64,000 nucleotides of DNA. It comes from Hirudinaria manillensis (lineage: Eukaryota > Annelida > Clitellata > Hirudinida > Hirudinidae). The first letter of the stretch is position 1. The number at the start of each line of letters is the position of its first letter. The notes under the pieces were generated by a model. That model ran no database searches, was not told the origin of the DNA, and worked only from the letters and a program-made list of their open reading frames with translations. Position numbers and translations under genes: made by a program. The stretch lies in the NCBI GenBank assembly GCA_034509925.1, contig CM067527.1, forward strand, positions 10,682,001 to 10,746,000. The letters are read 5' to 3'. Below are positions 35,301 to 47,621 of the stretch, piece after piece.

Positions 35301-36187
35301 TCGAAGAGTTGCCATTGGACAGGATTGTGACCAGCTCTGCCTACATGCTTTTCTATTGGAGGAGGGGTCACAGGAGTCAACCTAGATTTGAATTAATTGA
35401 TTGGTTAAAAAATCATTCACAAACCAACGGTGAGAATGCATTTATTGGTAGTTACTACAGTTTATTTATATTACTTTCTTAATATATTACCATCAAAAAT
35501 GATCCTAAATTTCACCCGAACATCTAATTTAATTTTTAAGGTGTAAGCAGCACAGACAGTAGCAATAGCTTCCTTTCCTTCAATGGCTTCAATGGCCAGC
35601 CAGCCTGCAGCATATCATTGGACAATCTTTCATCCAATCAAATTCCTGCAAAGGTCAACCTTCCACCTCTAAAGTCCATTTTGAAACCCTCTCAGTCCAT
35701 GCCGTTCTCGCCGGCAAGACCAAAATCGACGAACGCTCACGTACAAATACGTGAGGACGCAAATAAAGATGACCGCGATGCACCCCAGAGCAAGGAACCA
35801 GTCCCTCTCGCTTCCAAACCCCCCATGTCTCATTCCAACGGCCACAACCCGAGACTGCCGAGGTCAGAGTCGGCCCCGAACAAACCGCCGCCTCCCGCAA
35901 AACCCGGTCAGATGAAAAGCGTGCCTTCGGAAGTCAAAACCATGACTCTGTGCCCTCCGAGACAAGAGAACAAAAATCCTCAAACTTCGAAAAGGAAAAC
36001 CGAGGAGCTGTTGAGACACATGAGGGAGCAAGTGTTCCAAGATTCGAACTCCAAGAAGAGTGCTGCGCTGATCTTTGAGAAAGTGGCTCCTGGATCTTCA
36101 AGGACATTGGAGAGGAGAGCGCCACCTATGAACAATAACCTACAGAAAGTTGGAAGGGGCTTATCAAAAATGGAATCAACAGTCTGA
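27135..36187 (+). CDS. USP31/USP43-type ubiquitin carboxyl-terminal hydrolase, about 1105 aa
   Basis: Cysteine protease of the C19 family that removes ubiquitin from proteins. Twelve exons: 27135-28070, 28182-28313, 29519-29662, 31147-31508, 31888-31999, 32424-32611, 33526-33609, 34057-34189, 34396-34518, 34822-35095, 35247-35429 and 35541-36187, all in phase. After a basic, Ser-rich N-terminus the Cys box is VNHGNSCFVNVVVQCL (C214). The His box is CNHHGDLSNGHYTAYCKN (H827), followed by WYHFND (N844/D845). Zinc-type CxxC pairs are at 335/338 (LTCSKC) and 706/709 (WTCSRC). The catalytic domain has a long insert (about 360-690), as in USP31 and USP43, with runs of Asn (NNNNNN) and Asp ([16 protein letters not shown]) encoded by expanded triplets. 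The C-terminal third is Pro/Ser-rich and disordered. USP31/43 is the closest family by the box sequences. Confidence 0.92.
28182..28313 (+). other. USP exon 2, parent of the orphan exon at 17704-17835
   Basis: This 132-nt, 44-codon phase-0 exon carries the first zinc CxxC pair. The block 28131-28676 around it was copied into the paralog cluster upstream. Confidence 0.9.
29956..30048 (+). repeat. Intronic direct repeat, copy 1 (copy 2 at 30770-30847)
   Basis: In USP intron 3, the phrases GCAACTTAATAACTG, TGTGTCTGGGCAC, GGTATCTTGGTATC and ATCTTTTCTCGT occur in the same order at both sites, with small insertions in each. The source element is unknown. A spread of similar sequence near 30630-30770 may be the rest of it. 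Confidence 0.7.
30770..30847 (+). repeat. Intronic direct repeat, copy 2 (copy 1 at 29956-30048)
   Basis: Second copy of the intronic repeat in the same orientation, about 0.8 kb downstream of the first. Confidence 0.7.
31632..31808. repeat. (TTA)n/(TAA)n microsatellites in USP intron 4
   Basis: A (TTA)n run at about 31632-31666 and a long (TAA)n run at about 31698-31806, in opposite phase on one strand and so able to pair as an imperfect hairpin. Similar shorter tracts lie in other USP introns (28950-28978, 32176-32205, 32340-32385, 33355-33375). Confidence 0.9.
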
Positions 36188-36559
36188 TGATTGCCTCCAT
36201 CGAGTTTTTAATATCAATTAAATTAAATCAAGTTATTATTATTATTATTATTATTATTGTTATTATTATTTTTGGTGACGTCAGTTGTGGAATGATCGTG
36301 TTTATTGTTACAACTAACCACCGAACTACTGCTTTTCAGCCAATGAGTGCAGATTCTTCTGATCATCAGCAACAATATATTTCTTTGATCTTTCACATTT
36401 TGAATTTTATTCTTTTACTTTGCATTCTTTTGTTCACTTTTGCTTTTACTCATGTTTTTTTTTTAAATTCTAGTTTGTTATTGTTACAAGAATCGTCGTC
36501 GTCGTCGTCGTCATCGTCACCGTCACGGTCATCGCAACCGTCATTGCTTTTATGAAGAG

Positions 36560-36655
<96 letters not shown>

Positions 36656-39245
36656 GTTATTATTATTATTATTATTATTATTTAATAATTACCGGTTATT
36701 AATTATACAAAGACAATCAATGCTCTGATGATGATGAAATGATTGCAGTTAAATTTCTTTTAAGTCTCTGAATATGTGACAAAAATGCCTTTTTTTTTTG
36801 GTAACAGTTCATTCGTTTAAAATTTATTCACTTCATCTTCTTTGTTATTCAATGATCTTCTTGCCTCTCCAAAACTTTGGATTAGTTTTTAGATTTTTTT
36901 TTGCCCTTTTCTGATTAAATTCACTTCTCTCTTATAATAAACATATCCTTTATAATCACCAAAAAATAAAATAATAATAATAATAATCCAATACTTAAGA
37001 ATTATTATTATATTTTGCATTATTAAATAAATTTGAATTTCATACATATCATTATTATTACCTTTAGTATCAGCATCATAATCATCACCATTGTTCCACA
37101 TTACATAAGCTTACATAAGCCAAAATAAGCTCCACCCCATCAATGTCAGCTCCCATTCATCTAAATAGTATTATTAACTGTTTATTATGAATGAATAAAC
37201 ATAGTATTATTAAGCTTATTCATGAATTATGTTAATTGCTTTATGCTTATTAGACCGTCCAACTGATTAACACTGATATTATTCGACCTGACCGCACTCG
37301 ACCGTCGTGGTGCTAACTGAAGCTGCTCTGACGATGATGTTTGAGATTATGATGATAATGGCATTTGTGATTAGCATTGCATTTACTCCACTTATTATTA
37401 CATATTTATTTTTAATATTACTATTATTATTATTAACATGCATTTGCATAATCAATTTGGCAAAGGTCTCCATGAAGAAAGTGTCTCTTAAGGCGTCCGG
37501 CCTTGCCGTTTGTTATTGTTTGGCATTGAACGGCCGTGATTGGCTGTCTTCCTTCCGATCTTCAGTGTTTTATGCTTGTTCGAGTTTTTATTCTGAAAAT
37601 GTACTGCATTTTCATTAAATTCTTCAGAAAGCCTCTTTCATGTCTAAAGATTCTTTTTTTTTTGTTATTGTTGCTGTAAATCAAATTCAATATCAGTTTG
37701 TTTCACCAGTCGTTAGCACTATGAGCAATTAAGTTTTAATTGTTAATTAACTTTAACAATACAATTGGTATAACAATGGTATAACAACATGTTAGTATAG
37801 TCATAGGAGAGAAACAGTTTCTTAATTGAAATGCGCGCAGTTTCTTGTTAGTTCAGGGATTACTTTCTTCGTAAGAATAACCATAGATCTGTCTAGTGAC
37901 AAGTGGCAACAGCAGTAAGGGTGGCTTTATTTATTTTACTTACTACTTATTTAATATTTAATATTTTACAAACAGAAGCACCCAAAGACATTGTTAAATT
38001 AAAAATTATTTTGTAAAACATAATTCAGTGAGGTAGCTCAAAGCTTACGGGCATGAAGTATTATTATTAAAATTAGGAAGTATTAAACATGCATTAAAAT
38101 AATTCCTATAATAGCTTTCGCTTTGTCAAAAATGAATCACGCAACAACGGGTCACCAAGTAATCCACTAATCAGAGTAGCTGTAACCTGAAAACGTTCTT
38201 AAAAACACAAAGCAATTTTTCACCCCCCCCCCCCTCCAAAAATGGCATTCACGATCTTTGTCTTCCTACCCACCCACTTCCCCACTTCATTCTACCAGTC
38301 ACCAGCTTACTTTCCCTTCAGTGACTTGAATCCGGACACCATCAGCATGATTTTGAGTCGTTGTGACAACAATAGCAATTGAATACCCCCTGCAAGTACA
38401 TTTATCAGTAGGCTGGTCTCAACCTACTTTGTATCTAACAGCTCTCGGCCAGGCTTGGGCCTGATTTCCGTGCACGCCTTCATCATGCGAATTCATCATC
38501 ACCATACAACAACAAATGAACCATCAGCAACACACACAAGACCTGCACAACAAAAACACTTTTATTCAGTCCAAGCTGATCCCCTTATAACAAAGTATGT
38601 CACTCATCTTCTGGAGTGCTGCAAAATAGCCAACGTTAGAAGCTACATTGGAAAATACTGCTGGTGGGCTTCAATATTTTGGCAAACAAATATGGAAATG
38701 GACAAACACACCAACGGAAATGGAAATCCCAATAGATGCCGTTACAGCGACCAATAATCACAATTCCACACTTCTGACAACTATGCTAGATGCCTAATTG
38801 ATAACTGTTAAAAGTATTTCAATGTCTTATCTTCTCTAGTGATGCTTAAAATGATAAAATGATCCTGAGCATGTTTTGAAACGAGTCATATATGGTATAC
38901 CGTCAAATACAAACACCAAGACAAAACATAGACTAGATAGACAACCTAAGAAATTTTTGTCCTAAATTGAAGTCACGTGACCAAGAAAGAAAAATAAAAC
39001 TGCGTCAGCAACGAAATGATGATGATAATGATGGCAATAATGATGACGAAAATGATGATAACGACCACAATACCAAGTAGAATCAAAAATGGTAACAGCT
39101 GGAAGTAATTGTTAACAAAACATCTTGTAATAACCAATACAATGACAGGACTCCAATGGAATTTGTTCAGGACGACAGAGTTAAAACTAGGAATCAATTC
39201 ACAGGGACTTTCCTCTCAACCAGTTGGTGGGTTGGTAGGCAGTGC
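36188..39245. other. Intergenic between USP and FABP gene 1; microsatellites, no gene supported
   Basis: It holds the long (TTA)n array at 36561-36683, shorter TTA/AAT tracts, a poly-C run near 38221-38234 and AT-rich unique DNA. The largest open frames (for example 36187-36555 and 38455-38757) are composition artefacts or lack homology and splice context. The 3' UTRs of the two convergent genes must lie here, but no convincing polyadenylation signal stands out for USP. Confidence 0.5.
36561..36683. repeat. (TTA)n microsatellite, about 120 bp
   Basis: A nearly perfect run of TTA triplets interrupted by single substitutions (TTACTA and TTATTG). It lies just downstream of the USP stop codon. 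Confidence 0.95.
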
Positions 39246-42200
39246 CTAAACCACCCTCTTGTAGGTCCTAATACTGGTGACACCTTTTGCCTCACAAGTC
39301 TGTAGAAGTAGAAGTGGCTGATTAATTATGTTAGTAATATAATATGTTAATTATGTAATAATAACATTTATTATTCAAATAGGTTAAGGGCTTCAATTAT
39401 TCATCTAGTGTAGGATCACCCCTTTCACAAATTCAAGCAGTAAGTTAAGAATGAACTTTGAACTGACACAAACAAGGACATTTTCATCGGTGACCTCCCT
39501 AGTGATTGTGGAGGGCACAACATGTTCACCCCTCTGGGTTTGAATCAACTTTCCGTCTTTCAGTTCAATGGTTGTCTGAATTTAAAATTTAAAAATCAAT
39601 ATTTGGATTTGACAACAAAAAGTTATAATAAATTTATTGTTTAAATTTACAAATTTAAAAAAACTGTTTGAGAAAAATGTTAGAGATTATAAAAAGCAAT
39701 AAAAGATTGTTAAATTATCTCACCTCTAAATACCAAACAAAATAGAATAAGCGATAAAGTAGAGATAAAATTAATAACATTGATAATTGCAGTGCCACCA
39801 TAAAAAGTTATAATGTGCATCAGATGCCAATAACTGATAAGATGATAAAGTGTTTATTTAAATTTTTATGAAAGTTCAATTCGCACCAGGATCTGCTAAT
39901 TTAGGTGCTTCAAAGTTCATCAAAAATAGAAAAAAGATTCACACAGACTTTGAGCAAAGCTATTAAAAAGTCTCTTGCAGTGTTTTACAAGCCTCGTTGG
40001 TGACAAGCAGTGCCAAGGTATGGAAATAATTACAACTGAAAACAACATCATCAAACAATAAGGACCTCCTTTCACTCTTGAAACCCACTGACATTGACAA
40101 CCACTTGAGCCAATTTATCACTTCAGTCAAAAGCATTTGTCAGATGTTTACTATTCAAATTTCCAAAATCTAGTTCATTGCCAGTTAACAGAGCATGATT
40201 AGGCTCTCATCAGGAAGTCTTGGAATTGTGAATTCTGTAATTAGCTCATTTTGATGCATTTATTACACATTAGTTATTTATTCATTCATTAAATAAAGCA
40301 GCATAAATAATGAATTGTGGTAAGGAGCCAAACGAAAACAATCCAGTGACGATACGCATAAACAAAATAATGGATGATACTGTTCTCATTGCAAAACATT
40401 AGAAGAAACATTGTAGAGTCTGAGTTCAGAAATTAGAACTCAAGATGAACCAATGCAGACAATCAACAAACTTTCCCCCTTGTGCAAAGAATGGGACTCA
40501 CATTTCAGTTTAAAAACACAACAGTTATTTGTTTAGGAATTGATAATTATTTTATGACTGGATAAATAGCCAAGGTTTATTTCTAAAGATAGTTAAAACT
40601 CTTAGTGATAGCCTAATAACATCTTAAGTCACACTCCTAAAAATACAAAGGGCTTTGTGATCTGTCAAGCTAACCTCCTTTAGCAACAATAAAGAGCTTT
40701 TGTCTAAATTCAAATTCGTATAACCACATCACACAACCACAGATGCATTGCAAACGATCCAATCACTGTCAAGTTGGAGTGGACAATTTGCTAGACCACT
40801 TTGACAAGGTCCACACAGATACAACCCTACGAGTCATCTTGTGCGATCCATTTGGAAAAAGCTTGGACCAGTCATTAACAAATATATCTTCAAAATTCAT
40901 TTTAAGATGAGATGTTATCAAACTTTAAAACAATGTTTTGAACTCATAACCCACTACAGGAATAATATTGATCTTAAATATTATTCTGGATATAATATTA
41001 AAAGCGATGATGATGATCATTATGACGACAACGATCATTACGGTGATTAAGATGTCCTGTGAGGATGATGACATAGCTAAAGCAGTCAATACTACTAATT
41101 GTGCATGTGATTATTCAGATTTCAAAAAGTCAGGTAAGTGAATAATAGTAATAATAATAATATATAATGAGACATTAGTAAGGCATTAGGACAAACTTGG
41201 CTTTTATGAGAATGTAACCAATCAATGCTATGGCCATCATAATCAGGAAAAATTGAAGGATCCTCATTATTATTATTGGCAGCAACATTACTGGCAATTT
41301 AGCATTTAGGAGGAAATATTTATCACAATGACCTCCATTGACCTTTGGCCAAACCAACCAATTTACAATTATGGCTAATTTTATATTCTGGCAACAAAGA
41401 TGTGCTCATTCATCATCACCAACATCATCATCATCATCATACAATCTCAGATTGTTATCATATAATCTCAGAATGTTTGCTATCAAACAATCTGGTGGCC
41501 CTAGGGCTGAACTTAAAGTCTAACTTAGGGATGTTTACACAATGATCCCTGACACCGTGGCATCTGTGTTTATGCTTAAGGGAGATTATATCTGTGAATA
41601 TTTGTTTTTAAAAGCTTATCCAAAGTAAAAGTACTTGCATGTCTATGTTTGGGAAAATGTATTTATAATATTTATAAAGAAAAGGCCAATGCATATTTTC
41701 ATCACAATGCCTAAGTAAATAAATGTGCTCCATTCATTACTTAACGAAAAAAGATTCATTAATCAGAATTTGCACTGACTTAAAGTAATTTTTATAGTAT
41801 ACAAAAATATCATAAAAATAATAAGGCTATTTCTCAAATGACAGGTTCCATTGTAGAAGAGACATCAGCGCATCGGGTACAAAATACAAACGCGCATAAG
41901 AGAATTGAAAAATTATCAGACTTTGCCAAAATTACGTAGGAAAAAGTTACAAATCAAGCTATTTTGTAAAATACAATTTAAAGTTATTACCATTATGACC
42001 ATTACTAATGATAGCTCAGACATCCTTTCAGTTCTTCAATGTACATGGGCATGTAAGGGTGTTTATTGACTATTAACAAGCAGAACAATGACTCCCACAC
42101 ACCTCAGCTACTCAATCAATTGAGCTGCCTGATCAATAGACACGAGTTCTATTGAACACGTGTCACAATACTTCCCACTTCTTCACAGTTTGTTTTACAT

Positions 42201-42929
42201 ATATATATAACTTGTACATATTTGTACATAACTTGTATAATCTATAAGTCCACATTTTCAGTCTTTCTAGTGACCCAAAAAAATGTTTATCCAAAAAATA
42301 AAAATAAACGCAGACAAATATAAAAAAACACCTGTAGGAAAGGAATCTCGCTTTAATCAGCATTCAGTCAGAAAAATAACGAAAGTAGGAACTTCACAAA
42401 ACAGTGGGAATTGAAAGATCAAAGGACAACCTTAGGTTTACGACCATCTGCCGTCGTCTCGTTGAACTCCTCCCCCAACTTGAACTTGATGATGTGGGTG
42501 GTCAGGGTAGTCTGCGATTTTATGACCACCTCGTCCTTCTCCACGTATATGATGACGTCCGGTTTGGCAGTGGCTCCGAGCTTCCTCATCACAAAGCCGA
42601 CCTCTGATTTGGAATTGATCAGCGATGATGAATTTAGGAGAACCAAATAAATAACTAAAGGTCTTGAAGGTTTTTCAGGATATTGAGAAAAATATTTGTA
42701 CACCTAACTCATTTTTACCTTCAACCCCCTTCATGTAACTAATTTAATAATTCATTTAATTTACTTATTACCGCTATTTCAAAGATGCAAGTTAATTAAC
42801 AAATTAAATTATGTTTCTCCTACCGACGGCTTTCATGTACTCTTCGAAGTTTTCACTCTTTTCCAGTCTCCAGGTACCCAACAGGGATCCGAGCATATTT
42901 TGCAGGTTGACTTCTGAATCAGTTGCCAT
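39246..42929 (-). CDS. Fatty-acid-binding protein 1 (iLBP family), 146 aa
   Basis: Small cytosolic lipid carrier that binds a fatty acid inside a ten-stranded beta barrel. Four minus-strand exons: 42929-42824, 42603-42431, 39575-39468 and 39299-39246, the standard FABP exon count. Motifs: GTWRLEKSENFEEYMKAV (first strand and helix), VGFVMRKLGATAKPD, IIKFKLGEEFNETTADGRK and a C-terminal SIRTYKR with the Arg-x-Tyr pair that contacts the carboxylate. The protein is about 12 residues longer than usual at the N-terminus. A second FABP lies immediately upstream in the same orientation with identical intron positions and phases, so the two arose by tandem duplication. A TATA box lies upstream at 43045-43039. 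Confidence 0.93.
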
Positions 42930-43038
42930 TCTTTAAACACCAGAGAACGTAAGAAAAACGAGAAGAAACAGCGCTCAAAAGCAAGCACAGCAGACACCCA
43001 GAGGACTGACAAAATGACGCAAAGCTCCACGAGAATCC

Positions 43039-43045
43039 CTTTATA
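43039..43045 (-). promoter_or_regulatory. Putative TATA box of FABP gene 1
   Basis: TATAAAG on the minus strand, about 110 bases before the start codon, leaving room for a transcription start near 43012 and an 80-base leader. Position and sequence fit a core promoter; no initiator motif was verified. Confidence 0.5.
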
Positions 43046-44058
43046 TTACCGCCTTCAGCTAGTATAATTTATGTCAGGATGAGGCGATTAGGAATGTGAG
43101 TTACAATATTTTAATTTAATATATGTTTTGTCATCAAAGATTTTTTGTAAATTTTTAAATGTCTAGTAATTAACTTTAACAAATTATATGAAATCTTAAA
43201 ATTTTTATTTTGCAACTCTACAATAATTGTGTTGTTACTTCGTTTATATTTGCTATACAAAAAATTTTAAAGCGATAAGATATCATTTGATTATAAAACA
43301 GACTTATGCATGTAAGAAAAACATTAAGAATTTATTGTATCATTGAGCAGGTAATCAATACCTCATTTGCTGAACAAAAGTGGCGTCAGTCGTGCTTAAG
43401 TGCCATGTAATCCAGTTGCGATTAATTTTATTTAGTTTTTGATTCAGGCAGTTCCCAGGCATTTATTTTCCATTTATTACGCTGGTTTCAAGCGGCAGCC
43501 CCTTTGCAGTAAATGCTAGCGATCTGCCAAAAGTGCACAATGCTTCTGGCTTTTTAGTATCTTCTGATGGAGACCGTTCACCTTCTAATTTAACAGGGAG
43601 ACGTTAAAGTGATTCCTGGCGTCAACTTTATGAGCGAATTAATCAAATTTGGGTGAGCCAAATCTACGAATGCACCACAATAATAAATTAAACAGACTTT
43701 ATAATAGCATTTTATAGATTGTTAATGAACTAATTAAGTTTTTATTTGGCAACTGAAATCTTGGATGGGTTTACAACAAAAAGCCACATCATCAATACAT
43801 GAAGCACCATGACAAGATGAGCCAAACCTGTGCTTAGTTTTCATAGTTTTCATCACCTTTAAAAAATTGCTACAAAATGGAGTGTCTCACATAACATAAT
43901 TTAAGAACGAATCAGTCAACAAATCCCAAAACAATGACTATATTAATATTAAATTGTTCATGTTTGATGAGAACAATCGCTTTTAATTAAGGAATATAAT
44001 CAATTAATTAATTTTTTTCCACTTTCTCTGAAGGTGAATAGTTACGTTGTTGAGTAGT
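43046..44058. other. Intergenic between the two FABP genes
   Basis: AT-rich sequence between the promoter of FABP 1 and the stop codon of FABP 2. I see no exon and no recognisable mobile element. It should contain the upstream regulatory region of FABP 1 and the 3' UTR of FABP 2. Confidence 0.5.
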
Positions 44059-46516
44059 TTAATCCCTTTTTTTGAAGGTTCTAATGCTGATCACTTCCTT
44101 TGCTTCAAAAGTCTGTTGGGTTGAAAAAGGTCAACAATGATTGAATGTAATATTTAAAATGATAAATTCAAAAATAAACAAATTACATAAGTAAGAAAGG
44201 TCATGTTGGATCATATGGACCATGTACCATATGGTTTCAGGATTGTTGTTTATTTGCTGATTTGGTAAATAAGGCTTAAAATAGTGCATTATAGCAAAGG
44301 GTTTTGTCCATGCTGCTACTAATTACTGAATAATATTAGCAGTAATAAAAATTACATGTAGAAATGGAATATTTAAATGATAATTTTATATTTTATTAAG
44401 TGGATACAAACTAAGACAGGACACCAACACAAACAAGCACATTGTCCTTGACCTCCCTCGTTATTGTCGACGGCACAACACCTTCACCCCTCTGGGTTTG
44501 GATCAACTTCCCATCTTTCAGTTCAAAAATTGTCTGAATGATTAGAATTTTATGGATTAAAATGCTTTTTTTTTAATTTAATGCATTGTCATAATTCTAT
44601 ATGAAGTTATTTCAATTTGAAACATTATGAACTTTTAATTAAACACGACTAACTAAATTCGAAATTGGAGATTGTATAAACTTATTATAATCTTGCTAAT
44701 GAGCAGAACACAAAGCGCCTCCGACGCTATGCATATGGCACTCTAAAAATTAACTATTATTATTATTATTATTATTATTAATGATAACATAACCATAGTC
44801 TATGAAATTCAAGTGCAATTTAAAGTCCAGCTCGTGTTCAAGAGGTTACAAATTAGTTTTGTTTATGCACGATGAATGAAAGAGCTTGCTGTTTTTGTGA
44901 TGCAACATCATTTTGGTTAATCCTAATAATAATAATAATATTAATTATAATAACAACAATAATACCATGTTATTAGCCATATTATCTATAAGTTGCCTCA
45001 GGCCAAAAGTGATAAATACCTGTATTTCTTCTAAGTTTGAAATCTTTTTATATATTTTTTAAAATAAATATTTAATAATTAAATAACTAAATAAATTTAT
45101 TTATTAAGTAATTGAAAACCTCGTGAGATTGTTCTATAAACAATCACTTTCATTATTTTAAACTTACAACTTGTGAGAGTTACTTTAGTAATGTCAAATA
45201 TTTATATAAGTTATATTATATAGTTAAGTTATATAATCATCAGTGAGGCACTCTGCTAAGATAGGAACAAACTTTTATATTCAGGATAGATGTCAGGCAA
45301 TGCAATAACCAGATGCCAGTCAACACTCAGGGACCAGCTAAAATATCATTGCTTTTTATTTTGACACGAAAAACATGCAATTTATTTATCCAACCGATGC
45401 TATTTAGTAAGAAACAAACTAATTTGTGCTTAATCCATAACATGACTATTTAATAGTTAATTACTAAAACCAAGCTAATTATAATCAAGTATAATCACTT
45501 GACTGATTAATTAGCTTTTTTGTGACAATGCTAGGATGATGGGATCATAAGAGTCACAAGGTTCAGAGCCAATTGAGAAATTAGCTATTGCTTAGATTAG
45601 GTTCCTTTAAGAAGATGTTCAATGCATAACTCAACATGGGAAGACAGAAAGCCCTCAAAAGATATTTGAAGGGATGGAGCCATCTTAAAATTATATATCA
45701 AACTTTTCAACTGTTTTTTGAAAGTGTGCGTGCAAATTAGTCAGCACATTTTTTTTTACTTTCTTACTTTGAAAACAACAAAGGGTAAATACAGAAATCG
45801 TCATAGATTTACTAATTTAATTTATAATTTAAGGAAATTGAAGTGGGATCACAGAATAAGATCGGACTTGCGTCTTACGGCCATCTGGAGTGGTTTCAAT
45901 GAATTCCTCTCCCAGTTTGAATGTGAGAGTATGAGTGATCAGAGGAACTTGAGCTCTGAAAATCACTTTGTCCTTGTCCACTGAGATGGTCAACTGTGGC
46001 TTGGCAACTCTCCCAATCTTCCGAATGAAAAAACCAACCTCTGGTAATGAATTTGAATACTGAATGATGATTGTGACAGCTTTAAATTGTGATTCTTTAA
46101 ATAGGAAGTCTTTAGATCATAAGTAATTAATTTTTAATTCGATTTTAAGTATTATTCTTTGCATGTTATTGCGAGGCCAACCTCTTAGAATGCTCATTGT
46201 GTGATAGCTGATAAGAAGTTAACTTTTGTTATAAAAAGAAGCGTTTTGAAGTGTTCTTGTACAGAATTGTGCAATGCTTACATTACACGTGTATACAGAA
46301 ATTAAGAGAAAACTTAGAGTTTCAATATATATATATCAGCTCAAATTGGGGTGATCTACAAACAAACAAATAAATAAATGAAGGATTAAATATTGTTGAC
46401 TTGCCAACAGCTTTCATATATTCTTCAAAATTTTCACTAGCTTCGAGTCTCCAAGTGCCCACAAATTTTTCAAGCTCATTGTACAGAGAATCTTCTCTAC
46501 CGGCGATACTATCCAT
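44059..46516 (-). CDS. Fatty-acid-binding protein 2 (iLBP family), 147 aa, with a GC-AG intron
   Basis: Tandem paralog of FABP 1. Four exons: 46516-46405, 46040-45868, 44533-44429 and 44112-44059. Motifs: FVGTWRLEASENFEEYMKAV, VGFFIRKIGRVAKPQ, LTFKLGEEFIETTPDGRK and a C-terminal SIRTFKK, where Phe replaces the usual carboxylate-contacting Tyr. Intron 1 starts with GCAAGT after TTG, a classical GC donor at the position where FABP 1 has GT. The start at 46516 (MDSIAG) gives 19 residues before GTWRLE, close to FABP 1; the frame stays open upstream to about 46681, so a longer N-terminus cannot be excluded. Likely role: intracellular transport of fatty acids or a related hydrophobic ligand. Confidence 0.9.
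44708..44780 (-). repeat. Short interspersed repeat with (TAA)n end, copy 1, in FABP 2 intron 3
   Basis: On the minus strand this reads TAA repeats, then AGTTAATTT, then GCCATATGCATAGCGTCGGA and GGCGCTTTGTGT. The same string occurs on the plus strand at 60512-60585. The TATAGCGCC...AAGCGC type of end is widespread next to (TAA)n tracts in invertebrate genomes, probably the 3' end of a SINE or LINE (from memory, not checked). Confidence 0.7.
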
Positions 46517-47621
46517 GTGGGACTCGATATAGAACAGACAACAGCGGCAATCTATAGAAGCATAGTCCATTTCGTTCCCTTTTATGTGAGACTTTCGCTT
46601 AGTCGTGCAATCATCCAACTTGAGGTTAATAATAAAGGTTTTGTGCCGTAGACAAATGTTGCACTTGCAGAATTGAGCCAAGGACTGATTGAATTAACCA
46701 ACGAGTGGGCACGAGAACCATATCCAGTGGCGAAAATGTTTGGGGTGCCCAAAACGTCCAGATTTGTGCCCTTGATCCGCGGTTGCGGTCCCAGTATCTC
46801 TGTTGGGCATCCAGCAACATCTTACAATCGCAAATATCAATGCACAATTCTTCCTCGTCAGCACCAAGGGCATAAAAGTTTCCAAAACCTAAGCAAATGT
46901 GATGGAGAACATGATGGACGTACAAATTTTCATTTCAAAGAAGAGTGCAAGAAAATGTTCAATTAAATCGTTTAATCAGTAGACCGCACGCATGACTGTA
47001 ATCCATTCAACACCTGTACTGCAGATATTGGATAAAATAGTATCGTATCACCTAAAGTGCATTCCAGTTTTTATTAATGAGTTCAATATGTAATCCAACA
47101 AATCCATCATTGATATTCTGATGCATCTTTGGCGTCCCCATGCACCAGCGCCCGAGGCTAATGAAAATGAACAATCCGTTGCATTTCGTGTCCTTTAAAT
47201 TTATAATTATATTTTAAAAATTTCTCTAAAAGATGCATACAGAGCTCCACCATTTAAGAAAGTACAGTGTGTCGAGTTGCAGAAGCATAAAAGGTCTTAC
47301 GTAATTTGGCTAAAAATTCTCGGTTTTGGATTTGTATTTGAATAGGAATTTTTAATATGAATCAATGTTCAAGGAGTCAATGTTCTACTACTTTATAACA
47401 AAAATTCTATATATCATTAAATTGGGCATTTTACGATAAAATTAAAATATTCGGTAAAAAACACATTTCTTAAATTATATTTTTAAGAAACGGCTTTATT
47501 AATAATTTTAATAAATAAAGGGAGATATTGATGCTTTCGTGCTTTCATAGCTTATCGACTCCCGCCAACAAACATAAATCGTTTTTATTTGGATCAAAAT
47601 TGTTGCAACGGAGTAGAGAAG
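46517..47621. other. Intergenic between FABP 2 and RPA1 (divergent), with an unexplained GC-richer block
   Basis: The promoters of FABP 2 (minus) and RPA1 (plus) must lie here. The block 46673-46966 is richer in GC than its surroundings and is open on both strands for about 100 codons (minus 46925-46626, plus 46673-46966). I recognise neither translation, and no splice partners are obvious. It could be an old mobile-element fragment or an exon of an unseen transcript. Confidence 0.4.

Noticed and set aside
38455-38757. Open frame of 100 codons with a His run
   Set aside because: No homology, no splice context, and triplet-repeat composition explains the openness.
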